Shown here: positions 17,060 to 25,016 of the stretch, one piece after another
How positions within the stretch are numbered: position 1 is the first letter of the stretch
Layout: the number at the start of each line of letters is the position of its first letter
Assembly (NCBI RefSeq): GCF_002585305.1
Contig: NZ_NUNF01000044.1
Location: 109,481 to 149,573 of the forward strand
From: Bacillus sp. AFS037270
Lineage (GTDB): Bacteria > Bacillota > Bacilli > Bacillales_B > DSM-18226
Direction: 5' to 3'
DNA length: 40,093 bases
Notes under the pieces: model-generated
What the model was told of the DNA's origin: nothing
Seen by the model: only the letters and a program-made list of their open reading frames with translations
Database searches by the model: none
Position numbers and translations under genes: made by a program

Positions 17060-18259
17060 ATGATTACAAATTTTAAACCTATTTTGCTCAAGGGAGTTCA
17101 AATATATTCTGAAGATCAATGGATTGAAAATGGCTATATAAAAATAAAAAATCAAAAAATAGTGGAATTAGGAACAACTGAAAATCTTTCCCTACAGGAA
17201 GAATTTGAGGTGCTCGACATTCCGTTGTCATTTAAATCTGTTCCAGGTTTTATCGACGTTCATATCCACGGGGTCAATGGAGCAGATACCATGGATGCCA
17301 CGAAAGAGGCTATGGATATCATGGCCAAGGCACTACCAGGCGAAGGAACCACCAGCTTTCTAGCAACAACCATGACCCAGGAAGAACATCAAATTGAAGA
17401 GGCATTAGTGAATGCCGGAACGTACATCAATGGAGAGCAGGCCCCAGGAAAAGCAGAAATACTAGGAATCCATCTTGAAGGTCCTTTTGTGAATAAAAAT
17501 AAAGCAGGAGCTCAACCCATTCAACATATTATTAATCCAGATTTGGAGTTGTTTAAAAAATGGGAAGAGCTCTCCGGTCACACGATCAAGATTGTCACAC
17601 TGGCTCCCGAGCAGCCAGGCGGTCTTGAACTGGTGCGGCACTTAAAAGCAAATGGAATGATTGCATCAATTGGCCACACCGACGCAACATTTGAACAAGT
17701 AATGGAGGCCATCGATGCAGGAGTAAACCATGTAACACATTTGTACAATCAAATGCGCGGATTGCATCACCGTGAACCAGGCGTGGTAGGGGCAGCATTT
17801 TTAAAAGAAGAGTTAAAAGCAGAACTCATTGTGGACGGGGTGCATGTCCACCCAGAAATGGTGAACCTCGCCTATCAGCAAAAAGGGAAAAAAGGAATCA
17901 TTTTAATTACGGATTCCATGCGGGCTAAATGTCTAAAAAACGGGAACTATGATTTGGGCGGGCAGGACGTAACCGTACGGGATGGCAAAGCCATCTTGAG
18001 TGACGGAACTCTTGCAGGAAGTATTTTAAAATTAGGTCAGGGCGTAAAAAATATTATATCTTTTACTGGCTGCCAAATCGAAGAGGCTATTGAGATGGCC
18101 GCTGTCAATCCAGCTAAACAACTGAATATTTTTGATCGTAAGGGCAGTATTTCTGTAGGAAAAGATGCTGATATTGTTATTCTTGACGAGAACTTAGATG
18201 TCTACATGACGTTATGCCGTGGGAAGGTCGCCTATACTAAAGGAGGAAAAACAACATGA
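17060..18259 (+). CDS. nagA: N-acetylglucosamine-6-phosphate deacetylase
   Basis: This 399-aa amidohydrolase removes acetate from GlcNAc-6-phosphate, giving glucosamine-6-phosphate for NagB. The metal and active-site motifs are in place: HIHGVNGADTMD, HLEGPFVNKNKAGAQ, SIGHTDATFEQ, HLYNQMRGLHHREPG, DGVHVHPEMV and ITDSMRAKCL, in which Asp is the catalytic base. The frame is open further upstream, but ATG at 17060 has AGAAAGGAAG at the right distance. Its TGA overlaps the nagB ATG (ATGA). It is controlled by the operator in its leader. Confidence 0.95.
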   Translation: MITNFKPILLKGVQIYSEDQWIENGYIKIKNQKIVELGTTENLSLQEEFEVLDIPLSFKSVPGFIDVHIHGVNGADTMDATKEAMDIMAKALPGEGTTSFLATTMTQEEHQIEEALVNAGTYINGEQAPGKAEILGIHLEGPFVNKNKAGAQPIQHIINPDLELFKKWEELSGHTIKIVTLAPEQPGGLELVRHLKANGMIASIGHTDATFEQVMEAIDAGVNHVTHLYNQMRGLHHREPGVVGAAFLKEELKAELIVDGVHVHPEMVNLAYQQKGKKGIILITDSMRAKCLKNGNYDLGGQDVTVRDGKAILSDGTLAGSILKLGQGVKNIISFTGCQIEEAIEMAAVNPAKQLNIFDRKGSISVGKDADIVILDENLDVYMTLCRGKVAYTKGGKTT

Positions 18260-18993
18260 AGATTATTGAAGCAACAGATTATAAAGATATGAGTAAAATA
18301 GCTGCCGATTATATAATTCAAAAGGTCAATCAATCCCCTAAAATTAAGCTTGGACTCGCAACAGGCGGGACTCCGATGGGAATCTATTCAAATTTAATTG
18401 CCGATCATCAAAAGAATGGGACTTCCTATCAAGCGGTTACAACGTTCAATTTAGATGAATATGTCGGACTTTCTGGAGACAACCCAAATAGCTATCGTTA
18501 TTATATGAATGATAACTTATTTAATCACATTGACATTCAAAAGAATAACACATTTGTTCCACGTGGAACTGTCGATGATGTCTTAAAAGAATGCGAGCTT
18601 TATGAGGATTTACTTACTAAACATAATGGAATTGATCTTCAAATTCTTGGAATCGGCGCAAATGGCCACATCGGATTTAATGAACCCGGAACATCATTCA
18701 GTTCCCAAACCCATGTGGTTCAACTAGCTCCTTCCACAAGACAGGCTAATGCAAGATTTTTTAGTAGCTTGGAGGAAGTTCCAACAAAAGCAATTACAAT
18801 GGGAATTGCCACGATCATGAAAAGCAAAGAAATTCTCCTGCTCGTTTCCGGGGAAGCAAAAAAAGAAGCTTTGAAGAGGCTTTTGACTGAAAATGTAGAT
18901 GAAAAATTCCCAGCATCTGTGCTCAAAAATCATCCATGTGTTACAATTATTGCAGATAAGGCTGCAATTGCTGGTTTAAAGGTTCACAGTTGA
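18256..18993 (+). CDS. nagB: Glucosamine-6-phosphate deaminase
   Basis: This 245-aa enzyme converts glucosamine-6-phosphate to fructose-6-phosphate and ammonia, feeding amino sugar into glycolysis. Diagnostic motifs are LATGGTPMGIYSNL, FNLDEYVGL (catalytic Asp) and GIGANGHIGFNEPG (catalytic His). The length is typical of the short Bacillus form, without the allosteric extension of the enteric enzyme. It is translationally coupled to nagA by a 4-base overlap. AAAGGAGG precedes the start. nagR follows after an 80-base gap. Confidence 0.95.
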   Translation: MKIIEATDYKDMSKIAADYIIQKVNQSPKIKLGLATGGTPMGIYSNLIADHQKNGTSYQAVTTFNLDEYVGLSGDNPNSYRYYMNDNLFNHIDIQKNNTFVPRGTVDDVLKECELYEDLLTKHNGIDLQILGIGANGHIGFNEPGTSFSSQTHVVQLAPSTRQANARFFSSLEEVPTKAITMGIATIMKSKEILLLVSGEAKKEALKRLLTENVDEKFPASVLKNHPCVTIIADKAAIAGLKVHS

Positions 18994-19073
18994 GTTCTTC
19001 CTCTCTGTATCCTTTTAAATGAGAGCAGACCGGTTTCCCGAGTTTAAAAAGAAAGGATGCAGTTAAGAGGAGA

Positions 19074-19796
19074 ATGATTAAAAAGGATTCCCCCATCCCA
19101 ATATATTATCAGCTTCAAGAGCTTATAAAAGATTTAATTGATAAGGGTGAGTTAAGACCTGGTGATTCCATTCCTCCCGAAAGAGAGTATGCCGAAAAAT
19201 ATCAAATCAGCCGGATGACGGTGAGACAAGCTTTCACCCAGCTTGTGAATGATGGATATCTACACCGAATCCAGGGAAAAGGTACTTTCGTTTCGGAGCG
19301 AAAAATTGAACAACCACTTCATCGATTAAGAAGCTTTACCGAAGACATGGTTGCTAGAGGGCTAAAACCAGGGAGTCTGTTAATTTCCTTCGAAATTATA
19401 CCTGCAACTAGTCAAATTGCCAGCCAGCTCGGTATTCAAGAATATGGCCCCGTTTATGAAATTAAACGTATTCGGTTAGCTGATGATGTCCCTATGGCCT
19501 TAGAATCGAATTATATATCGGCAAACCTTGTGAAAGGTCTAACGGAACAGATTGTCCAAAAGTCAGTTTATGCCTTTATTGAAGAACAATTGAATTTTCA
19601 AATTGATCACGCTTCACAAGTCATTGAATCGTCGATTGCCAATCAAGTGGAAGCCAAATTTTTAAAAATAAAAAAAGGTTCTCCGATCATGCTGATTCAA
19701 CAACAAACCTTCTTAAAGGACGGAACCCCCGTTGAATATGTTCGGTCTTCCTATCGTGCTGACCGGTATAAATTTATGATTGAAATGAAACGGTAA
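19074..19796 (+). CDS. nagR: GntR/HutC transcriptional regulator NagR
   Basis: This 240-aa repressor has an N-terminal winged helix (~8-72: PIPIYYQLQELI, SIPPEREYAEKYQISRMTVRQAF) and a C-terminal UTRA effector domain. It resembles B. subtilis NagR (YvoA) in sequence and gene position. NagR is released from DNA by glucosamine-6-phosphate or related amino sugar phosphates. The expected targets are the two operators at 16901 and 16994. The Shine-Dalgarno AAGAGGAG is unusually close to ATG (about 2-4 bases), which may keep translation low. No alternative in-frame start was found. Confidence 0.92.
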   Translation: MIKKDSPIPIYYQLQELIKDLIDKGELRPGDSIPPEREYAEKYQISRMTVRQAFTQLVNDGYLHRIQGKGTFVSERKIEQPLHRLRSFTEDMVARGLKPGSLLISFEIIPATSQIASQLGIQEYGPVYEIKRIRLADDVPMALESNYISANLVKGLTEQIVQKSVYAFIEEQLNFQIDHASQVIESSIANQVEAKFLKIKKGSPIMLIQQQTFLKDGTPVEYVRSSYRADRYKFMIEMKR

Positions 19797-19805
19797 ATCT
19801 AAGAT

Positions 19806-19856
19806 AAAAAAGCCAAGACAAGACTAGGATCCTCGACTTTGGCTTTTTTATTTTTT
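19806..19856. terminator. Bidirectional terminator after nagR
   Basis: AAAAAAGCCAA (19806-19816) pairs with TTGGCTTTTTT (19839-19849), followed by a second T-run. It separates the nag operon from the convergent lacI-type gene. Confidence 0.8.
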
Positions 19857-19898
19857 GTTTATAATGTTTACGAGTTCGCAGCTGAAGGGGAATAACCA

Positions 19899-20897
19899 TT
19901 ATTCCCCTTCAGAAACCGACTTTCTTATGACTAACTCTGTTTCAACAAAAATCTTTTCGCCCTTCATTTCTTGATTTTCAACAGCCTCTAAGATCTTTTC
20001 TGCCCCGTGTCTGCTGATCTTTTCAATCGGTTTTTTTACCGTTGTCAATGAAGGGTTTGTATATTGCGCGACTTGAATATCATCAAAGCCGATTACAGAT
20101 ATATCTTTTGGTACATTTAACCCTTTTGCAAAAGCTGCATTGATTGCACCAACTGCCATGTCATCATTTGAACAAAAGACAGCCGTTGGCGGATTCTTTA
20201 AGTCCAGCAATTTTTCCATCGCCTTATATCCGCTTTCCATATCATAATTTCCGTTAACAATGTATTCATTACGAATAGGAATCTGCTCATCAATCAGTGC
20301 TTTTAAATATCCTTCTCTCCGCTCCAATGAGGATTTAAACCCTTTAATCCCTTCAATAACCGCAATATCCTTATGGCCTTTTTCAATGAGATACTTTACT
20401 GCATGACACGAGCCTTCCCGGTCGTTAGATAAGATATTTATAATAGACTGATCGTTGACCTCTCTATTAATGACAACAATAGGAATTTTTTGATTAAGCA
20501 CATGATAGATAAAAGCATTATCCACTTCGCTTTGGCTCATCAGGATAATCCCGTCGAATCTTTTATGATGAATCGATGAAAAGTCATGATAATCATCTAT
20601 ACCTCTTACAAATAAATTATAATTCTCATTAATCACACTATTAACGCCTTTTACAGTGTCTGCAAAGAAACTAGGTGATGTACCATTTGAAATACTTGTA
20701 AAGAAAAGGCCAATGGTATAAGACTTTTGCATGACAAGGCTTTTTGCATTAAAGTTAGGTATATAGTTTAGCTGAGCAGCTATTTCTTGTATCTTTTTCT
20801 TAGTTCCTGGCTTTATAAGCGGACTGTCATTTAATGCACGGGAGACAGTCGTATGGGATACATTTGCCAGTTTCGCTATATCTTTAATTGTGACCAT
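19899..20897 (-). CDS. LacI family transcriptional regulator
   Basis: This 332-aa regulator has the LacI helix-turn-helix (TIKDIAKLANVSHTTVSRALN), the hinge helix NFNAKSLVMQKS and a periplasmic-binding-protein-like effector domain (GFDDIQVAQYTNPSLTTVKKP). The hinge residues (A-K-S-L) fit minor-groove binding at a central CG or CpG-like step. ATG at 20897 is chosen because AAGGGTGA lies five bases upstream; a GTG nine bases earlier would overlap that site. It lies directly downstream of the GPH symporter gene on the same strand and probably controls it. Candidate operators are at 22892 and 22978. Confidence 0.9.
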   Translation of the reverse strand: MVTIKDIAKLANVSHTTVSRALNDSPLIKPGTKKKIQEIAAQLNYIPNFNAKSLVMQKSYTIGLFFTSISNGTSPSFFADTVKGVNSVINENYNLFVRGIDDYHDFSSIHHKRFDGIILMSQSEVDNAFIYHVLNQKIPIVVINREVNDQSIINILSNDREGSCHAVKYLIEKGHKDIAVIEGIKGFKSSLERREGYLKALIDEQIPIRNEYIVNGNYDMESGYKAMEKLLDLKNPPTAVFCSNDDMAVGAINAAFAKGLNVPKDISVIGFDDIQVAQYTNPSLTTVKKPIEKISRHGAEKILEAVENQEMKGEKIFVETELVIRKSVSEGE

Positions 20898-20993
20898 TTT
20901 TCTCACCCTTCATTTAACCTTCCGCTTCTAATTTTACCAAGAGTACATATGATTGAATACTATTATAGCCGCTTAGCTGTTTTTCTAAAAGAC

Positions 20994-21014
20994 GGGGGAG
21001 TGGTTATAACCCCC
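20994..21014 (-). terminator. Hairpin between symporter and lacI-type gene
   Basis: GGGGG and CCCCC form a short GC stem with an 11-nt loop, followed on the minus strand by GTCTTTT. It is a weak terminator that could reduce, but not abolish, readthrough into the regulator. Confidence 0.45.
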
Positions 21015-21043
21015 TAGTCCTTATTCATTGGTCACTCTTATTA

Positions 21044-22453
21044 TTAGAATCTTCCATTTTCCCAACGGCCATTATTTAAATCGTTAGCAACGCTCCTGAA
21101 TTTATCATCAGACAAGTTGTATAGTAGGCCGAGAATGATAGCAGCAAACAGTAAGGCAACAGCTGGATAAAGAGTCATTGTACCCTTAATTCCTAGAAGT
21201 GTACCTGCAGATTGGTGAGCATTCGCAACATAGCCAGTTGCAGCAAGAACACCAGCAGAAACTAGAGCAGCAAGTGATTGTGCAATTTTACGAGAGAAGT
21301 TGAATGCTGCATATGTAACACCTTCTTTACGAACACCAGTGTGCCAGTGTCCATAATCAATGGTATCTGAAACAAATGCCCATGTAACACCATTTGAAAT
21401 GGCTAAAGCGGCATAACCAATCGATACTAAGACAATAAACGTATAAATGTTTGTTGGGATAATAAAGTTTAAACCATCGGCAAGGACACCAATTAAGAGA
21501 CCTGCCATTGCTGTTTTCTTTTTGCCATAGCGGCGTACTAGCATTGGAATTAAGGCAATACCTGCAACTGAACTACCCATTTGGATGAAGTTAATAATTG
21601 GCTGTAAACCCACGTGGCCAAGGTTATATTGGCAGAAATAAATCATCATTGCGTTATTCGTATTCATTGCTGAAATCGTAAACAGAGTCATTAAAATTAA
21701 GCACCACAATGGACGGTTTGTGAAGACAACTCGGAAATAGTCTTTCGCTGATTGCTTTTCCTTCCCCTTAACATTCTCAGATTTAATATGTTCTTTTGTA
21801 TTTTTATAGCAAATCCAAAAACCAATAATACCTATTAATGCCATAATGGCAGCCGTTATTGGATAACCTATTTTTTGACTTGGGAATAGCATCAAGATTG
21901 GAACAAAAGCAACACCAGTAACTAATTGAGCACCGATGGATCCTGCTTGCCGTGTTGATGCCATAATCGAACGCTCGCCAACATTCCTCGTCATAACGGA
22001 AGCCAAAGAACCATAAGGAACATTTGTAAATGAATAGATTAGCCCCCATGCCATATAGGTACCATACGCCCAAGCAATTTTCCCACCCATTGATAGGTCC
22101 GGCATTGTAAATGTAACGACCGTCATAACGGCCAGCAAAATAGATGCAAGCATCATAACAGGACGGAATTTACCGCGTTTACCAGGTGTCCTTGAGTCAA
22201 TAATGGAGCCTGCCAAAGGATCCATAAAAGCATCAAAAATTTTCGTTAATGAAAAAACACCTGCCGCAGCCGCCGCGCTAATACCAGCAATGTCTGTATA
22301 GAAATGCATTAAATAGGACTGACCTAAGTCAAACATGAATCCGTTTCCAAAATCACCAAATCCATAACTAACTTTCTCTTTTGTGGTAATTTTACCTTGT
22401 TCCGCCGATCCGTTATTATCTTCCTTTAATTTTTTTGCAAGATTTTCTGTCAT
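21044..22453 (-). CDS. GPH family sugar:cation symporter (MFS)
   Basis: This 469-aa protein has about twelve hydrophobic helices and the glycoside-pentoside-hexuronide symporter signatures YGFGDFGNGFMFDLGQSYLM, DAFMDPLAGSIIDSRTPGKRGKFRP and DTIDYGHWHTGVRKEG. Family members import di- or oligosaccharides, glucuronides or xylosides with Na+ or H+. AAGGGTGGTG before ATG at 22453 supports this start over one 13 codons upstream. A cre site matching the consensus fully lies 52-67 bases upstream, so CcpA repression is likely. The neighbouring LacI regulator suggests substrate induction. The GH43 glycosidase elsewhere in the window could act on its cargo. Confidence 0.9.
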   Translation of the reverse strand: MTENLAKKLKEDNNGSAEQGKITTKEKVSYGFGDFGNGFMFDLGQSYLMHFYTDIAGISAAAAAGVFSLTKIFDAFMDPLAGSIIDSRTPGKRGKFRPVMMLASILLAVMTVVTFTMPDLSMGGKIAWAYGTYMAWGLIYSFTNVPYGSLASVMTRNVGERSIMASTRQAGSIGAQLVTGVAFVPILMLFPSQKIGYPITAAIMALIGIIGFWICYKNTKEHIKSENVKGKEKQSAKDYFRVVFTNRPLWCLILMTLFTISAMNTNNAMMIYFCQYNLGHVGLQPIINFIQMGSSVAGIALIPMLVRRYGKKKTAMAGLLIGVLADGLNFIIPTNIYTFIVLVSIGYAALAISNGVTWAFVSDTIDYGHWHTGVRKEGVTYAAFNFSRKIAQSLAALVSAGVLAATGYVANAHQSAGTLLGIKGTMTLYPAVALLFAAIILGLLYNLSDDKFRSVANDLNNGRWENGRF

Positions 22454-22504
22454 AAATACACCACCCTTATGTAATAGGACCTGCATTTTCAATAAAAATC
22501 AAAT

Positions 22505-22520
22505 ATGAATCCGCTTGCAA
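22505..22520 (-). promoter_or_regulatory. cre site for CcpA
   Basis: On the minus strand TTGCAAGCGGATTCAT matches WTGNAARCGNWWWCAW at all 16 positions. It lies 52-67 bases before the symporter start, a typical place for CcpA-mediated carbon catabolite repression. Confidence 0.8.
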
Positions 22521-22565
22521 TACTACCTAAGATATATGATATCTCATTCTTTTAAACTAGTTATC

Positions 22566-22595
22566 TTGAATGGACATGTAACTTTTTGATATAAT
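22566..22595 (+). promoter_or_regulatory. Strong promoter-like sequence facing a gene-free region
   Basis: TTGAAT and a perfect TATAAT are 18 bp apart, with an extended -10 TG at 22587-22588. It points rightward into a hairpin-terminated segment with no ORF. Confidence 0.6.
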
Positions 22596-22602
22596 TGTTC
22601 TG

Positions 22603-22680
22603 ATAAATTTTTTATGAGATTCCCACTTTACTAATATTATTCGCCAATAATACTAGTAATATCGGTGGGGTCTTTTTTTA
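22603..22680 (+). ncRNA. Candidate small RNA antisense to the symporter leader
   Basis: The promoter at 22566-22595 is followed about 20 bases after its expected start by a long imperfect hairpin (CCCAC / GTGGG, TACTA / TAGTA and TATTATT / AATAATA, 22622-22670). The hairpin ends in TCTTTTTTT. Promoter plus terminator with no ORF between predicts an RNA of roughly 75-80 nt. It lies opposite the upstream region of the symporter gene and would be antisense to any leader starting near the LacI-type operators. It matches no RNA family known to me. Confidence 0.4.
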
Positions 22681-22891
22681 TAGATCAAAACCAAAGAATT
22701 CTTATGCATTCTGTTAACAATGCCTTGGAGAATCTTTCCTAATAACTCATTTCTATTTGGCGCTTCCCCATTTTCGGACTGCTGGTTCATTTTTCAAATA
22801 AAATTTTCATCTATGAGGTCACGCATGTTTTTCACCATCTTTCTTAATTGTAAATATTGCCTTTTTAAAAAGCCGAATCAGTTACAAAAGG

Positions 22892-22911
22892 TTTTGTTAA
22901 CGTTAACAAAA
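22892..22911. promoter_or_regulatory. LacI-type operator 1 (20-bp perfect palindrome)
   Basis: TTTTGTTAACGTTAACAAAA is a perfect palindrome with a central CG, the layout favoured by LacI/PurR-family regulators. It lies 85 bp, centre to centre, from operator 2. Confidence 0.65.
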
Positions 22912-22977
22912 TAAATCAAAAAATTTTATTCCGCAATTTCCGCAGTATTGGTTTTCTTACCCATTTTCTTTTAATTG

Positions 22978-22995
22978 AATGTTAACGTGAACATT
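22978..22995. promoter_or_regulatory. LacI-type operator 2
   Basis: AATGTTAACGTGAACATT shares the TGTTAACGT(T/G)AACA core with operator 1, with one symmetric mismatch. The 85-bp spacing is close to eight helical turns, which would allow looping. Confidence 0.6.
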
Positions 22996-23110
22996 TTGCC
23001 TGTATTTATAATACCTTGTAAAAAAATTTCTTTCAATTGTTTTTTTAAGCGTTTCCAATAAATATTTAAAAATTCTACAGTAATGTTATGTACAGGGGAA
23101 CAAACAGCAA

Positions 23111-23140
23111 AAAAAGACCAAGAAATCAATTCCCGGTCTT
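23111..23140 (-). terminator. Minus-strand hairpin with T-run, no matching gene
   Basis: AAGACC and GGTCTT pair around a 15-nt loop and are followed on the minus strand by TTTTTTTG. No minus-strand gene ends here, so it implies a short minus-strand transcript starting before 23280, or a relic. Confidence 0.4.
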
Positions 23141-23294
23141 CTTAAGTTAAAGCCATTTCTAGAAATGCAGACTTGCTGTTTTTTCTTTGATACTGAATTG
23201 GCTTTCATACATATTGGTTGGTATCCTCTATTTTGATAGGCATTGTAATAAATTTCGTTATAAGAGTGACAATAATTAGAAAGGAGTGATTATA

Positions 23295-24302
23295 ATGAGC
23301 CAGACAAACAACGACTTGCCTTTTATAGAATTAACTACAAACGAAGTATCTAACCTTTGGTCTTCCTATCTAAAGAACAGTATGGAGCAAAGACTTTTTG
23401 AATATTTTTTTGCCAGCACAGAAGATCGTCAAATAAAACAAGTGATAGAAAAGATGTTAAATCAATCTAAAAAGAGCATCAATGAACTACAGGTAATTTT
23501 CACCAAAGAAAATCTTGCTATTCCTCGTGGTTTTACTGAAGAGGACGTAAGGATTGACGCACTCAAAGTATTTTCAGATACATTTATTTTGTATTTTTGT
23601 TTTGATCTGACACACCTTTCGATGAGTACATATCCAATTGCATTATCAGATTGCACTAGAAAAGATGTTCGAGATCATTTCCAAGTTAATATTGCATTTT
23701 CCGTAAAAATCCAGAATGAAATCGTGGACTTAATGTTATCACAAGGAGTATATTTGAAGCCTCCACAAGTCGCGATAGATAGTGAGGTAGAATTTGCAGA
23801 TTCCATGTTCTATCTAAATGGTTTTTTTGGTGGTTCAAGACCTCTAAATGCTGCTGAAATTTCTAATTTATCCAGAATTGTTCATAGAGCACAGTTTTCA
23901 GAAATGGTTTTTGTTACTTTTAATAAATTAGCCAAAGCAAAAGAGGTAAAACAACACTTTAGTAAAGGTAGAGATGGAATAAAAAAAGTATTAGATTCAC
24001 TTCAAGAAGTTCTTGAAAAAGAAAATATTCCGATATCAGCATCTGGGGATTATAAATTTTCCGATGTAGAGATGTCTCCATTCTCCGATAGATTATTGTT
24101 GTTCTTTGTAAATACTTGTCTAGGGATATTCTGTTTTGCCATGATAAGTCAGTCTATGACTTCCAGTCTAAGGACGGATATTGTGTCTAAATTAGAGAAA
24201 ATATCTGAAGACATGAAGAAGTATTATGGACAAGGTTTACTTTTAGCTATAAAAGAAAAATGGTTAGAGCAACCTCCTCAAGCAGTCGATAGAAAAGTTT
24301 AG
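23295..24302 (+). CDS. DUF3231 family protein
   Basis: This 335-aa protein belongs to the DUF3231 family, common in spore-forming Bacillaceae. It consists of two similar helical halves (about 1-165 and 166-335), each beginning with a conserved stretch (LTTNEVSNLWSSYLKNSM; LNAAEISNLSRIVHRAQF). This suggests duplicated ferritin-like four-helix bundles. It has no signal peptide. The function is unknown. ATG at 23295 follows AAAGGAG at good distance; a GTG at 23286 would overlap the ribosome binding site. It is monocistronic. Confidence 0.85.
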   Translation: MSQTNNDLPFIELTTNEVSNLWSSYLKNSMEQRLFEYFFASTEDRQIKQVIEKMLNQSKKSINELQVIFTKENLAIPRGFTEEDVRIDALKVFSDTFILYFCFDLTHLSMSTYPIALSDCTRKDVRDHFQVNIAFSVKIQNEIVDLMLSQGVYLKPPQVAIDSEVEFADSMFYLNGFFGGSRPLNAAEISNLSRIVHRAQFSEMVFVTFNKLAKAKEVKQHFSKGRDGIKKVLDSLQEVLEKENIPISASGDYKFSDVEMSPFSDRLLLFFVNTCLGIFCFAMISQSMTSSLRTDIVSKLEKISEDMKKYYGQGLLLAIKEKWLEQPPQAVDRKV

Positions 24303-24369
24303 TTAAAGGTATTATCTTAGGTCAATATACATAAAACTAAAAATCTTTTGGTACTAGTCACCCCATTGA

Positions 24370-24397
24370 AAAAGCAGCTATACATGTAGCTGCTTTT
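24370..24397. terminator. Bidirectional terminator
   Basis: AAAAGCAGCTA and TAGCTGCTTTT form an 11-bp perfect stem with a 6-nt loop, between the DUF3231 gene and the minus-strand dehydrogenase pseudogene. Confidence 0.85.
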
Positions 24398-24406
24398 CGT
24401 ACTTCT

Positions 24407-24920
24407 TTAAATAAGGTCACCGAATTGTTGAGCTGCTCCGAGAGCAATTTCATGATAAGAAACAGCTTTTGTATAAGATTTTATTTTTTTTTTTGTAAAG
24501 TCAGGTGTCTCACAGATAAAGACGATGTGCCCTTGAAAGGAAAGGATTTCCAGAGAATCCGTTGCACTTTGTCTACTTACTGCATCCACACAGCATCTAC
24601 ATCACACCCGTTGGTGATCTCCATGACTTTGGCCAGAATGTCTTCATCACGGTAATCAATCACATAATCTGTTTGCAGCTGCAACTGTAAACTCTGCATA
24701 ATCTCCCTTTTTAGTAAGATCCCAATGATATACGACACAATCCCCCTTTTTCCATTGTGTGTGTTACCCCATCACCGGTTTCCGCCACCACTCCTGCTGA
24801 GTCTAAACCGAGAATATGAGGATAAACCCAATTAGAATTGCCGCTAATTGCAGTTTGGTAATCAACCAGATTTAAGCTAGCTGCATGAACTTCAACCAAT
24901 ATTTCACTACCTTGTTAACA
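24407..24920 (-). pseudogene. Decayed zinc-type alcohol dehydrogenase / quinone oxidoreductase
   Basis: Pieces of one MDR-family dehydrogenase occur in order in different frames on the minus strand. They are a GroES-like N-terminal part (VEVHAASLNLVDYQTA, GLDSAGVVAETGDGV), then GDCVVYHWDLTKKGDYAEF after a frameshift, then DYVIDYRDEDILAKVMEIT after an internal deletion, then DAVSRQSATDSLEILSFQG and ALGAAQQFGDL after another shift. The region that should hold the Rossmann GxGxxG is missing, and the N-terminus is truncated by a stop. The gene cannot make a functional enzyme. Confidence 0.85.
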
Positions 24921-25016
24921 TCAAACACATTTTCATAATAATGTCCTAATAGAAATATATATGTAAAACATTTTAAGTCTTTTGATCTACCAAGGGATAG
25001 TAAGAGGGGGAAAGGA

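Larger units (their letters stand above)
22681..23294. other. Gene-free region upstream of the symporter and DUF3231 gene
   Basis: This AT-rich 614-bp stretch contains two LacI-type palindromes (22892, 22978) and a minus-strand hairpin with a T-run (about 23111-23140). It also has a weak promoter-like pair on the minus strand (TTGTCA at 23267-23272, TACAAT at 23242-23247). The only minus-strand ORF with an SD-like sequence is 17 codons long and unconvincing. No longer gene was recognised. Confidence 0.5.

Noticed and set aside
22603..22680. Riboswitch or T-box in the symporter leader
   Set aside because: The hairpin and T-run work only on the plus strand, opposite to the symporter, so it is not a cis leader element of that gene.
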